Of a DNA stretch of 48,215 nt, positions 8,639 through 16,582 are shown piece by piece. A model generated the notes under the pieces. It searched no databases, had not been told where the DNA came from, and saw only the letters and a list, made by a program, of their open reading frames with translations. Positions within the stretch are counted from its first letter, which is position 1. Each line of letters begins with the position of its first letter. Source of the DNA: Nonomuraea turkmeniaca (GTDB taxonomy: Bacteria; Actinomycetota; Actinomycetes; Streptosporangiales; Streptosporangiaceae); NCBI RefSeq assembly GCF_005889735.1, contig NZ_VCKY01000056.1, positions 1 through 48,215 on the forward strand. The letters are read 5' to 3'. The translations under genes and the position numbers were made by a program.

Positions 8639-9519
8639 ACGACACCCTCGACCACGCCCTGCGCGACCTCGACCCGGCCGTCACCCCCACCGACCTGGAC
8701 ACCAGCACCGACCCCAAGGCTCGGGCCCTGCTGGCCCGGGTGGTGGCCACCGACCCGATGGAGGCGCCCGCACCGACGAGCAGCAGCCCTCGCCTGCTCA
8801 CCGCCGGGCGTGTCACCGCTGTCGGCGGAGGGGTGGCCGCCGGCATCGCGGCAGCGCTACTGCTGCCCGGCGTGTTCGGCGGCGGCTCGGCGATGGCCGC
8901 GTGGACCGCGACTCCGCACATGGTGAGCGGTGACCGGGCCGCCGACGCCCAGGAGAAGTGCCTCGACAGCGCCCAGGACACCGCCAAGAGGACAACCGGG
9001 CGCGAGCTCGGCTTCCGCCCCGTGGTGACCGAGGGCCGGGGGCCATGGACGCTCGTCTACGTCAACGACGGCAGCAGCCACCTGGCCGAGATCACCTGCC
9101 TGCTCCGCGATGGCGACCTCATCGCCTCGCAGGGCAGCACGCCGGGGCCCGACGCACAACCGCTTCCGCCGGTTCCGGCGGGGTCGGCGCGGGCCGCCCT
9201 CGGCGCGGTCATGAGCACGAGTGAGGAGAGCGTGCGTATCGTGACCGGCCGGGTCGGTGCCGGCGTGTTGGGTCTGGAGCTCTCCACGGAGGCGAAAGGC
9301 AGCGTGACCGCGACCGTCACCGGCGGCTACTTCGCGGCCTGGTGGCCGGACGCGCCGACGACGGAGGAGCGCGAGAACGCCTCACCTCGTGGCGGCGTCA
9401 AGAGCGTCACGGCAATCCTCCAGGACGGGTCGCGGCACAACGTCTCCCTCGAGGAGCTCACCGGCCGGACGAGCGCGCAGCTGAACACATCGGCCACGGG
9501 CGGCTCCACGCGCGACTGA
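8635..9519 (+). CDS. Membrane-anchored partner of the ECF sigma factor (anti-sigma-like)
   Basis: 294 aa starting at the ATG that overlaps the sigma factor stop. About 60 residues of cytosolic N-terminus (DTLDHALRDLDPAVTPTDLD) precede one transmembrane segment near residues 65-85 (AVGGGVAAGIAAALLLPGVF), and the remaining 200 residues are extracytoplasmic. This is the layout of the CU044_5270-like and anti-sigma partners found after ECF genes in actinomycetes. No zinc-binding HxxxCxxC motif is present, so it is not a classical ZAS anti-sigma factor. Two cysteines (EKCLDS, ITCLLR) may form a disulfide outside. Role inferred from context. A strong terminator follows. Confidence 0.75.
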   Translation: MNDTLDHALRDLDPAVTPTDLDTSTDPKARALLARVVATDPMEAPAPTSSSPRLLTAGRVTAVGGGVAAGIAAALLLPGVFGGGSAMAAWTATPHMVSGDRAADAQEKCLDSAQDTAKRTTGRELGFRPVVTEGRGPWTLVYVNDGSSHLAEITCLLRDGDLIASQGSTPGPDAQPLPPVPAGSARAALGAVMSTSEESVRIVTGRVGAGVLGLELSTEAKGSVTATVTGGYFAAWWPDAPTTEERENASPRGGVKSVTAILQDGSRHNVSLEELTGRTSAQLNTSATGGSTRD

Positions 9520-9531
9520 CCTGGCCACCCG

Positions 9532-9565
9532 CGGCGGCGCCGGGCCTCACGGTCCGGCGCCGCCG
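9532..9565. terminator. Terminator hairpin after the sigma/anti-sigma pair
   Basis: CGGCGGCGCCGG at 9532-9543 pairs perfectly with 9554-9565 over a 10-base loop. Twelve GC-rich pairs, 12 bp after the stop codon. Confidence 0.7.
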
Positions 9566-9599
9566 GCTACTGGGTGGACGGACACGGCGCGGCGCGGCC

Positions 9600-10110
9600 G
9601 TACCCGGACAGCCGGCTCCACCAACGGTTCGCAAGGTCACCAGCTGGCTCTGCGCAACCCAGCCCATATCTGCGCGCAGGAACGGCAGCAACCGGACACC
9701 ATCACCCATGCCTGCCCAATCTTGGCCACCGTCCGCGATCATAACCAGCTCGCAGGGCTTGCCGCGGACCAGCCGGGTCCGCCGGTCCAGGTGCTCGGGC
9801 AAGATGTTGCGGTAGGGGCCGTGAGCGTCGGCCATCATCACCTCGGCCGCGGGCTTGGCGTCGACCCCCCTGCACCACGGCGTTGGCCGCCGCCGTCATC
9901 AGCCGCCGACCGCGCTCGCAGTCGTAGCGCTCGGGGGGTGCCGCCCTGTCCCGCTGCGGGCAGACGGTGCTCATGTCGTGGACCTGCGCCGGTGGGGGCG
10001 CGGCCTGGCGAGCTGTGCCGGACGTGTGATCAGGGCCGTCCGGCGCGCGGGCGTCGGCGAGTCTGAGGGTTTGGGCGGGCCAGTCGAGCTGGTGCGCGAG
10101 CTGGGCCGGT
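9600..10110 (-). pseudogene. Frameshifted gene of unknown function
   Basis: Two minus-strand frames look coding and meet near 9870. TVCPQRDRAAPPERYDCERG and RRLMTAAANAVVQG end near a run of five C (plus strand, 9867-9871). MADAHGPYRNILPEHLDRRT, RLVRGKPCELVMIADGGQDW and FLRADMGWVAQ then continue in a second frame. A one-base indel in the homopolymer would rejoin them. The paired Cys in the first part suggests a small metal site. I do not recognise the protein. No terminator or promoter is obvious, and its 3' end is not defined. Confidence 0.4.
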
Positions 10111-10147
10111 TGCCGCTGTCGATCGAATAGACTGGCGCCTACCCGCA

Positions 10148-10534
10148 TCAGAACCGGCTGAGCATCCGGCCGTGAGGTACGACGAAGTGCAGCACCGCGC
10201 CCAGGAAGACCACGAGCGGCTTGGCCAGGTCGAGCTCATCGCAGTCCAGCGCGAGCCACTGGCAGCCGGACTGGATCTCCTCGGCGAGATCGGCCAGATC
10301 CGGCAGGTTGAGCGCGTCCATGCCTTGCATCGGCCTCCCGCATCCGAGATCGGCGTACTGGTCGTAGCCCAGGTGAGCCAGATGACGGACGGCGCGGACC
10401 AGAGCAGCCGCGTTCTCCTGGGCGACCTCATCCACGCCCTGTGTCACCTCACGCAGCTCGCTCGTGGCTTCGAGGTTCCGACACCGCACAGGGGCGAGGT
10501 GGCGCTCACCGATCGGGGTCCGGCAGATCGTCAC
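10148..10534 (-). CDS. Shortened PF04672-type SAM-dependent methyltransferase
   Basis: 128 aa from a GTG at 10534 that overlaps the stop of the MFS exporter (GTGA), so it is translationally coupled. QENAAALVRAVRHLAHLGYD and QYADLGCGRPMQG match the ARENR…FL…G.RQFLDIGTG.PTQGN core of the PF04672 family, and LDLAKPLVVFLGAVLHFV matches a later conserved strand (DF..PVA..L.AVLHF). Family members are about 260 aa with a longer N-terminus and full SAM pocket. Here the N-terminus and the stretch between the two motifs are missing. It is either a decayed gene still in frame or a minimal derivative. Catalysis is doubtful. Confidence 0.6.
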   Translation of the reverse strand: MTICRTPIGERHLAPVRCRNLEATSELREVTQGVDEVAQENAAALVRAVRHLAHLGYDQYADLGCGRPMQGMDALNLPDLADLAEEIQSGCQWLALDCDELDLAKPLVVFLGAVLHFVVPHGRMLSRF

Positions 10535-11823
10535 TGCGTGCCGCCCTGTGTTTCGGTGGCGTCCTTGTCCTGGCCGGCAGTGTGCTTGCGCAGCACTCCT
10601 GGCAGCGTCAATGCGACAAGCGTGGTGGTCAGCAGGCCACCGCCACCCGCGATGAGAAGCGTTGTCGGTGCTGAGGTGGCGTCCAGCAGGAACCCGCCCG
10701 CTATATATGACAGCGCGGCGGCTACTCCGATTGCTCCATAGAGGTTACCGAAGACTCTGCCGAGCATTCCTTGAGGGACCAGGCGCTGCAGCATGGTGTT
10801 GGTGGCCACGTCCATCGCCGCGATACCGAATCCGCGGATGAACTGGGTCGTGAACGCGGCGGCGACGGCCCAGGCCAGCCCGGTGAGGAGGTTGCCGGCG
10901 CTGTTCACCGCGAAGCCGGCGACCAGCAGGGTCACCAGCGACATTCGAGCGCTGTAACGGGCCGTCAGCGCGTACCCGAGGAGCAGACCGATGCCGACGG
11001 CGCCCAGAAGGAGGCCGACTGCCGACTCGCCGGCCGCGAATGATTCGGTGGCCAGGAGCACCAAGGCGACGTCGTCCACTCCGTTGAAGGCCACGATGGC
11101 GCAGAAGCCCAGGGCGATGACCTGGACCACCTTGGCTGACCTGATGTAGCCGAGCCCGCACTTCGCATCAGCCAGGAGCGAGGCTTTCGTTCCTTCCGGG
11201 GAGGGCGCTGGGGGAAGCGACCGCAGCCTGAGCAGTACCGCGCCCGCAAGCAGGAAGGAGGCGGCGTCGACCAGGAGCACGCCCCGTATTCCGACGAAGG
11301 GAAATAGTGCGGCCGCGGCCAGCGGCCCGAGAGCCTCGGCCGAGTTGGTGCCGAAGCCCAGCGTGGCGTTGGCGGTCTCCAGGTCCTTGTCTCGTACCAG
11401 TCCCGGTATCGCCGCGCGTGAGGCCGGCAGAAACACCTGTCCCGCAATCGCGCGCAGCCCGACCAGCACCAGCAGCAGAGGGAGCGGCGGCAACGAGAGA
11501 GCGATGAGCAGGAGCGCCATCCCCTGCGCCAGCTCACATGCGATCATCACCCGCTTGAGATCGAAACGGTCGCTGATCGCGCCGGCGATCGGGCTGAGAA
11601 GTGAGGGAACGAAATCGCCGACGAGCAGCAGCAGTGAGACCGCGATCGCTTGCCCCGTGGTGTCGGCGACGTGGAGCATCAGCGCGACAAGGCTGAGCGC
11701 GTCACCGCCCACCGAGATGACTCGTGCCGACCACAGTGAGCGGAATCCAGTGCTGTCGCGTAGTAGCTGTAACCCGCTCGCTCTTCTTGGTTCGGTTCCG
11801 GTGCTTCCGTCGGAGACTGACAT
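10531..11823 (-). CDS. MFS transporter (12-TM exporter, EntS/macrolide-efflux type)
   Basis: 430 aa with about twelve hydrophobic segments. FRSLWSARVISVGGDALSLV near residue 27 and PIAGAISDRFDLKRVMIACE near residue 77 are the TM1 region and the loop 2-3 motif (G.L.DR...R) of the MFS_3 group of drug and siderophore exporters. It is probably an inner-membrane proton-driven exporter of a small hydrophobic compound. The ATG at 11823 follows GGAAGAAAGAG. The methyltransferase fragment downstream starts inside its stop codon. Related MFS debris occurs at 14600-14950 and perhaps 17294-17370, showing the family was duplicated here. The substrate cannot be predicted. Confidence 0.9.
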   Translation of the reverse strand: MSVSDGSTGTEPRRASGLQLLRDSTGFRSLWSARVISVGGDALSLVALMLHVADTTGQAIAVSLLLLVGDFVPSLLSPIAGAISDRFDLKRVMIACELAQGMALLLIALSLPPLPLLLVLVGLRAIAGQVFLPASRAAIPGLVRDKDLETANATLGFGTNSAEALGPLAAAALFPFVGIRGVLLVDAASFLLAGAVLLRLRSLPPAPSPEGTKASLLADAKCGLGYIRSAKVVQVIALGFCAIVAFNGVDDVALVLLATESFAAGESAVGLLLGAVGIGLLLGYALTARYSARMSLVTLLVAGFAVNSAGNLLTGLAWAVAAAFTTQFIRGFGIAAMDVATNTMLQRLVPQGMLGRVFGNLYGAIGVAAALSYIAGGFLLDATSAPTTLLIAGGGGLLTTTLVALTLPGVLRKHTAGQDKDATETQGGTQ

Positions 11824-12178
11824 GGTCTCTTTCTTCCGGGCTTTAGAACGGCTTTAGAGGCGCTGTGCGTAGTGCGATCGCGGTGTGACTCTGCGATCTT
11901 GAGATATGCGTGTCCCGCCACGGGCTGCCGTGATAGTCGAGCATGTGGCAACGGTCCCGTGGCAGGGACCAACACTGAGGTGGAACTCATCGAGCCGCAT
12001 ACGTAGGGCCGAGCGGCTTCGCCCTCCCCCGCCAGCGGGTGGTCCAGCGATTGCGGCCCTCATCTTGTGGGGTCCGGGAGGGCGACGCAAGGGAGATGGA
12101 CTTCAGCTGGGCTGCCTCCGAAGGGAAGTGCCGCCGGCAGGGAGATTGCACCGGGCCACCAAGACGGAGAGGCCCAGG
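11824..12178. other. 355-bp gap with no supported gene
   Basis: Lies between the start of the minus-strand MFS gene and the end of the minus-strand esterase gene. It should contain the MFS promoter (11824-11960, moderately AT-rich around TTGAGATATGCG), but no clear -10/-35 pair or repeat stands out. Open frames here are shadows. Confidence 0.5.
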
Positions 12179-13831
12179 CTAGGGCGCTACGGGTCCGGGC
12201 AGCTCGTGGAGGTGGCTGCCGATCCAGCGGATGGTGTCCGATGACGGACGCCGCGGTGGTGTGGGGACGAAGTTGGCCGCGTGGTCGATGCTGCCGGTGC
12301 CGTCGTAGGTGGCCACCAGCGGATGGGGGAAGACCGGTCGTGACCGGGAGACCGCGCCCTGCGCGTCCCTGCCCACGGCGATGACCCGGTCGGGCGCCGC
12401 GCCCCGTTCGACCCATGCGACAAGCTCACGGAGCGGGTCGAACTCGCTCAGCCGGTAGCCGCCGCCGCAGTGCGACATCGTGGGCACCATGAACAACCGC
12501 GCCCACCGCTGGGTCTCCCGCAGGCCGCCGTTGCGTTCGGACAGCCGTTGGTAGTAGTCCACCGTCGCGGTGGCCGGCAGCTGAGGATCGGCCCAGCCGT
12601 GCCACAAGATGAGCTTGCCTCCGGCCCGGCGGAACGCGCCGAGATCGAGACTCATGGCGTTGCCCTTGACGCCTTCGGCGGTCAGCCGGTGGAACTCGGC
12701 CGCGGTGAAGGAGGCTTCGGCCAGCGAGGAGTGCGGGGTGCCGATCGGGAATCCGACATACTTGAGGTAGTTGTCCCCCAGCCATGCGGCGAACGAGTTA
12801 CCGCCCAGTCCGGCAGAGGGCGTGATGATCCCGTCCCAGCCGAGTTCGGAGCCGTGGGTTTGCCAGCCGGGGTACAGCCGGCGCCCGTTCGGGTCCTTCG
12901 GCCCTGCGTACAAGGCGCGGGCGACCGCGACCTGACGCGGCGTCAGGCAGTGCGGCTGATCGGTGCCGGCCGGGCACTGTACCTGCACCGGGTCGAACCG
13001 GCAGTCGCGTGGATCATCGATCTGTCCATCGGCCAGTCCATCACGCCGATCGCAGGCCGCCACCACGGCCTTGTGCAACGCGGGCAGCTTGTCGCTTGTG
13101 ATGATCGGCTCACCGTTGGCAGCGGTGTTCGTCCGGGCCAGCCAGGGCGCGTAGACGCCGAACAGCGGGCCCATGGCGTGGGCCGGTGCGCCGGCGATGA
13201 TGCCGTCGAAGTCGTGAGGATAGCGCTGGGCCAGTAGCAGTCCCTCCCGCCCGCCGTTGGAGCAGCTGCTGAAGTAGGACCGCTTCGGCGGTGTCCCGTA
13301 GAACTCGGTGATGATCCGCTTGGCCGCCACCGACAGCACATGCGGCGCCCGATAGAAGTAGTCGTTCCGCGCCGCCTGGTTGTTCGCCGCCCACTGTTCC
13401 TCCAGCCCTTGCGACACATGACCGTCGTTAGTGGCTCCGATGGCGACGTCCCCGCCGAGATCGCCTCCGCAGTCGGGAAACGGCAGCTTCGAGATCCGCC
13501 CGCAGAATCCGCCGCAGCCATGCTGCACGTAACGGCCCGTGAACGTCTGCAACGGTAGCCTGAGCTGGAAGGTCACCGCGGGTTCGACGTAGCCGTGCAC
13601 GTCGCAGTAGGCCGGCTCGCTCTGGTCGTTCGCCTGGACCTCCTCGGCGCTCGTGACATGGGTCGTCGCGCCGGGCAGGTCGAAACGCTGCTCCAATTCG
13701 TCGCCGCACTCACGTACCGGTTCGATCACCGGACCGGGCGCGGCGACGGCAGGGATGGGTGTGCCCAATACCGCGATGAGCAAAGCCGTGGTCGTTGCTG
13801 CCAGGAACCTCGGTAAGGCGCGCGGATTCAT
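12179..13831 (-). CDS. Secreted tannase / feruloyl esterase family hydrolase
   Basis: 550 aa from the ATG at 13831, giving MNPRALPRFLAATTTALLIA and a signal peptide cut near residue 31; a longer frame from 13960 would bury it. This is the PF07519 family, which cleaves ester bonds of gallic or hydroxycinnamic acids. The CS-D-HC motif is complete: Cys190-Ser191 in FSSCSNGGREG, Asp415 in WHGWADPQ, and His454-Cys455 in MSHCGGG, so a disulfide should join nucleophile and histidine loops. DGLADGQIDDPRDC (264-277) is the calcium-binding lid loop. Length is normal for bacterial members. It follows a TetR gene by 61 bp on the same strand and is probably co-transcribed and repressed by it. Role: extracellular breakdown of plant phenolic esters (inferred). 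Confidence 0.9.
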   Translation of the reverse strand: MNPRALPRFLAATTTALLIAVLGTPIPAVAAPGPVIEPVRECGDELEQRFDLPGATTHVTSAEEVQANDQSEPAYCDVHGYVEPAVTFQLRLPLQTFTGRYVQHGCGGFCGRISKLPFPDCGGDLGGDVAIGATNDGHVSQGLEEQWAANNQAARNDYFYRAPHVLSVAAKRIITEFYGTPPKRSYFSSCSNGGREGLLLAQRYPHDFDGIIAGAPAHAMGPLFGVYAPWLARTNTAANGEPIITSDKLPALHKAVVAACDRRDGLADGQIDDPRDCRFDPVQVQCPAGTDQPHCLTPRQVAVARALYAGPKDPNGRRLYPGWQTHGSELGWDGIITPSAGLGGNSFAAWLGDNYLKYVGFPIGTPHSSLAEASFTAAEFHRLTAEGVKGNAMSLDLGAFRRAGGKLILWHGWADPQLPATATVDYYQRLSERNGGLRETQRWARLFMVPTMSHCGGGYRLSEFDPLRELVAWVERGAAPDRVIAVGRDAQGAVSRSRPVFPHPLVATYDGTGSIDHAANFVPTPPRRPSSDTIRWIGSHLHELPGPVAP

Positions 13832-13892
13832 GGTGGCGTCTCCATTTCCAGGGACAGGTAAGGGGTGCTTGTTCGTGTGCGGCGCCGAACGT

Positions 13893-14540
13893 TCAGCTCT
13901 GGGGCAGGGCCGGGGCATAGTCGGCCAGGCCGCGTTCCAGGAGGGCGCAGGACCGCACACAAAGGGTCCGGATGTCGGTGCCGAGCCGGGCGGTCCGGTC
14001 CTCGGCGATGCGGCGGCGCGCGTGCTCGGTCAGGGTGCGGTGCACTCCCATCAGCGCGTTCGCCGCCACCTGAGGACCGGGATCGTCTTCCGCCGCCCCG
14101 GTCTCCGTCGCCAGGAGCCGCGCCAGGGAGTCGGTGTGCTGTTTCATCGCCTGCTGCTCGCGCGCCTGCAGCGCGGCGCTGCCGGCGATCACACGGGCGA
14201 CCGTCCGTGCCGCCTGCAGAGCGGCCTCGTCTCCGGCTTCCACCTGGTCGAGCAGGCCGTTGGCGTTGAGCAGAAAGCGTTGGAAGGCCATGAGCACAGA
14301 CTCTCCGGCAGGCCGCCCGGCGATCGCCTCGATCAACCGTGTGCCGAAGGCGTCGAACGGCGCGTAGAACAGATCCTCCTTGGTCGGGAAGTAGTTGAAG
14401 ACGGTCGCCTTGGCGACCTGTGCCTCACGGGCGACCTCGGCGACGGTGACGTCGTCGAAGCCCTGCTCGGCGAACAGGCGCCACGCCGTGTCGGCGATGA
14501 GCTGCCTGGTCTGCTCCTTCTTCATCTCGCGCAGTGACAT
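13893..14540 (-). CDS. TetR/AcrR-family transcriptional regulator
   Basis: About 215 aa. The N-terminal helix-turn-helix is clear: TRQLIADTAWRLFAEQGFDD, then TVAEVAREAQVAKATVFNYF. The C-terminal effector domain is alpha-helical and ends in SCALLERGLADY. Three in-frame ATGs exist (14552, 14543, 14540). I prefer 14540 because GGGAGG lies four bases upstream of it, too close to the others. The nested inverted repeat at 14574-14601 lies just upstream and is the likely operator, implying autoregulation. Since the esterase gene is 61 bp downstream on the same strand, the regulator probably controls both, perhaps in response to a phenolic ligand (inference). Confidence 0.88.
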   Translation of the reverse strand: MSLREMKKEQTRQLIADTAWRLFAEQGFDDVTVAEVAREAQVAKATVFNYFPTKEDLFYAPFDAFGTRLIEAIAGRPAGESVLMAFQRFLLNANGLLDQVEAGDEAALQAARTVARVIAGSAALQAREQQAMKQHTDSLARLLATETGAAEDDPGPQVAANALMGVHRTLTEHARRRIAEDRTARLGTDIRTLCVRSCALLERGLADYAPALPQS

Positions 14541-14573
14541 CATGCCTCCCATACCTAGACTAAGACAAAAGTT

Positions 14574-14601
14574 AGTCCAAGTCTATAGTTAGACCTGGAC
14601 T
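14574..14601. promoter_or_regulatory. Nested inverted repeat, probable TetR operator
   Basis: AGTCC-AA-GTCTA-TAGT-TAGAC-CT-GGACT: two concentric 5-bp arms around a 4-base centre, 28 bp in all, ending 34 bp upstream of the tetR start. A weaker repeat GACTAA…TTAGTC overlaps its left side (14558-14577). Size and symmetry are typical of TetR dimers. Confidence 0.6.
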
Positions 14602-14950
14602 AGCTATATGCGGGCATGCGTACAGGCCGGTGATCGCGGTCGCGACCCGCCCCCGGGCGCCGGATCACTCCTCGGCCTGCGAGCGTTCCAGCGCCGGCTT
14701 GGGCGGGAGGCGAATGCGGGAGGCGAATATGGGCACCTACGGCCCACGGCAAGATGACGGCCACCAGCAATGTGGACGCCAGACCACCCGTTCCCGCGAC
14801 CATCAGCGTGTACGGCGCGCCCATGGCGTCGACCAGCAGCCCGCCCCGGCATAGGATGCCGCGGCCGCCACCCCGATGGCGCCGTAGAGGTGATCCGCGG
14901 CGCGGCGTTCCTCCGCGTGCTTGTCCCGCAGATATTGGAGCGCCTTTCGG
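14600..14950 (-). pseudogene. C-terminal remnant of an MFS transporter
   Basis: On the minus strand ALQYLRDKHAEERRAADHLY and GAIGVAAAASYAG are followed, after a one-base shift near 14845, by GGLLVDAMGAPYTLMVAGTG and GLASTLLVAVILPWAV. These align with NLYGAIGVAAALSYIAGGFL and LDATSAPTTLLIAGGGG at the end of the intact MFS protein at 10531-11823. Only the last two or three membrane segments remain and they are out of frame with each other. The frame ends at TAG 14600-14602, inside the tetR operator region. Confidence 0.7.
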
Positions 14951-15270
14951 GCGGCGGGGGTCGGGCGCGGATGGAGCGGACGCGGCGCGCCGCGCGACTC
15001 CTCCGCGATGAGCGCCTACATCCCGCCGCTTCCGAGGACATCCCTCGCGGCCAGGGCCACTCGGTGCGCCTCGCGGCCCCGCTTTGCTCCACCGCGCAGC
15101 GCTGGAGCAAAGCGTTGCCCTCGTCGACGGCACCGACCCGGCCGCGCAAGGCCTACCGGGTGTACGCCACTCGCATCACCTCTGCCGAACGGCAGCACCA
15201 CCAGGCAGCTGAGCCCACCATCAGGAGGATGTGCCCCATGACACCGAAGGCATCCGAAACGGGTCGGGCA
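14951..15270. other. 320-bp gap, probably debris
   Basis: Open frames on both strands are short and Arg/Pro/Ser-rich. GRVGAVDEGNALLQRCAVEQ on the minus strand near 15090-15150 could be a gene fragment, but I cannot assign it. No promoter or repeat recognised. Confidence 0.4.
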
Positions 15271-15681
15271 TCAGGGCCTGGTGGCGGTGTGGGCCCGGTG
15301 TTCGCGGATCTGGTCGTGGTGGTCGGCGACCCAGGTGATCAGGGACGTGACGATGTGGTGGAGGCTGTGGCCCAGGGGGGTGAGGGCGTACTCCACACGC
15401 GGCGGCACCTCCGCGTAGGCGGTCCGGGTCACCAAGCCGTCCTGCTGGAGCTGGCGCACGGTAAGGGTGAGCATCCGCTGTGAGATGCCGGGGACGTCGC
15501 GCTGCAGGTCGGTGTAGCGCAGCGGGCCGGCCTCAAGTGCGGCGATCACCAGCAGGCTCCACTTATCCCCGACGCGGTCCAATACCTGGCGGATGAAGTC
15601 CATCTGCTCGGCGGGGATGCCGGCGCACGGTCCTCGGTCTGCTGCGGCACCTGACCGGGCTGCGACGTCCATGGCGCACAT
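15271..15681 (-). CDS. HxlR-family (winged-helix) transcriptional regulator
   Basis: 136 aa. The HxlR signature is clear: QVLDRVGDKWSLLVIAALEA, LRYTDLQRDVPGISQRMLTL, and VRQLQQDGLVTRTAYAEVPP with VEYALTPLGHSL. N-terminal CAGIPAEQMDF contains the Cys (CAG) often seen before the winged helix in redox- or electrophile-sensing members, although position alone does not prove sensing. The ATG at 15681 follows GGAAGGGA. It is transcribed away from the DsbA-like and SDR genes with 96 bp between, the normal arrangement for HxlR regulators and their oxidoreductase targets, so it probably represses them and itself. Confidence 0.9.
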   Translation of the reverse strand: MCAMDVAARSGAAADRGPCAGIPAEQMDFIRQVLDRVGDKWSLLVIAALEAGPLRYTDLQRDVPGISQRMLTLTVRQLQQDGLVTRTAYAEVPPRVEYALTPLGHSLHHIVTSLITWVADHHDQIREHRAHTATRP

Positions 15682-15777
15682 TCCCTTCCGGCACGCACAT
15701 CGATGTGCCTTTTGTACGGCCTTCCATACTGGTCCATCATGGCGCTACGCACAAAAAGTAGGAATTCGAGGTGCGCC
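15682..15777. promoter_or_regulatory. Divergent promoter region between hxlR-like and dsbA-like genes
   Basis: The 96-bp space is AT-richer than its surroundings and carries two similar tracts in opposite orientation, TGTGCCTTTTGTAC (15704-15717) and TACGCACAAAAAGTA (15746-15760). They are candidate HxlR half-sites flanking the two promoters. The match is imperfect. Confidence 0.4.
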
Positions 15778-16503
15778 ATGAGAGTCGAGATATGGTCCGA
15801 GATCGCCTGCCCCTGGTGCGGCCTGGGCAGCCACCGCCTGGACCGCGCCGTGGAGCGGTTCGAGCACGGCGCCGAGGTGGAAGTGATCCACCGCTCGTTC
15901 CCGCTGAGCGACGGTTTCACCGTCGGCAGCACGATCAGCGTCCGCGAGGTCCTGTTGCGGAGGTACGGCCTGGCCGGCGCCCGCCTGGAGGCGTCGACCC
16001 GCCAGATCGAGGCGATGGCCGAGCAGGAGGGCCTGAGCCCCTACCGGGTGCTGGACCATCAGGTCGGCAACACCCGGCTTGCCCACGAGTTCCTCGCCCA
16101 CGCCTCGGCGGAGGGCAAGAACCGCGTCGCGTGGAACGCGATCTTCCGGGCCTACTTCGGCCAGGCTCGGCCCGTCTTCGACCTCGACGATCTCCTCGGC
16201 CTGGCCGACGAGATCGGCCTGGAGCGCGAGAAGACCCGGCGCGTGCTCACCGAGGGCCGCTTCGGGCGGCAGGTCCAGGACGACATGGAGACGGCGCAGC
16301 GTCTGGGGGCCACCGGCACGCCGTACATCGTGGTCGACGGCCGATACGCCCTTCCTGGAGCGCAGGACACCGACACCCTGCTCGGCATCCTGCGCCAGGT
16401 CTGGGACGAGACCCACCCGACCGTTCTCGTCGCCGACAACGACGCGGCGATCTGCGGCCAGGACGGCTGCGCGGTTCCCGCCGACCACGTCGCCCACGCC
16501 TGA
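15778..16503 (+). CDS. DsbA/FrnE-family thiol oxidoreductase
   Basis: 241 aa from the ATG at 15778, with GAGGTG upstream; a longer frame from 15703 is not supported. The thioredoxin-fold active site CPWC is at residues 11-14 (IWSEIACPWCGLGSHRLDRA). The cis-Pro region is TGTPYIVVDGRYALPGAQD near residue 185, and the helical insert between is typical of FrnE/2-hydroxychromene isomerase-like DsbA proteins. No signal peptide, so it is cytosolic. It may catalyse thiol-disulfide exchange or a glutathione/mycothiol-type isomerisation during oxidative stress. The C-terminus has an extra AICGQDGCAV Cys pair, which is sometimes seen in actinomycete members. An SDR gene follows 79 bp downstream; the divergent HxlR gene probably regulates both. 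Confidence 0.9.
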   Translation: MRVEIWSEIACPWCGLGSHRLDRAVERFEHGAEVEVIHRSFPLSDGFTVGSTISVREVLLRRYGLAGARLEASTRQIEAMAEQEGLSPYRVLDHQVGNTRLAHEFLAHASAEGKNRVAWNAIFRAYFGQARPVFDLDDLLGLADEIGLEREKTRRVLTEGRFGRQVQDDMETAQRLGATGTPYIVVDGRYALPGAQDTDTLLGILRQVWDETHPTVLVADNDAAICGQDGCAVPADHVAHA

Positions 16504-16582
16504 TCTAGACACCTGATCCACCCGCCAGCCGGGCGTCCGCTCTCCGCATGTCCCGGCGGTCACAACACGAAAGAGACCTCAC

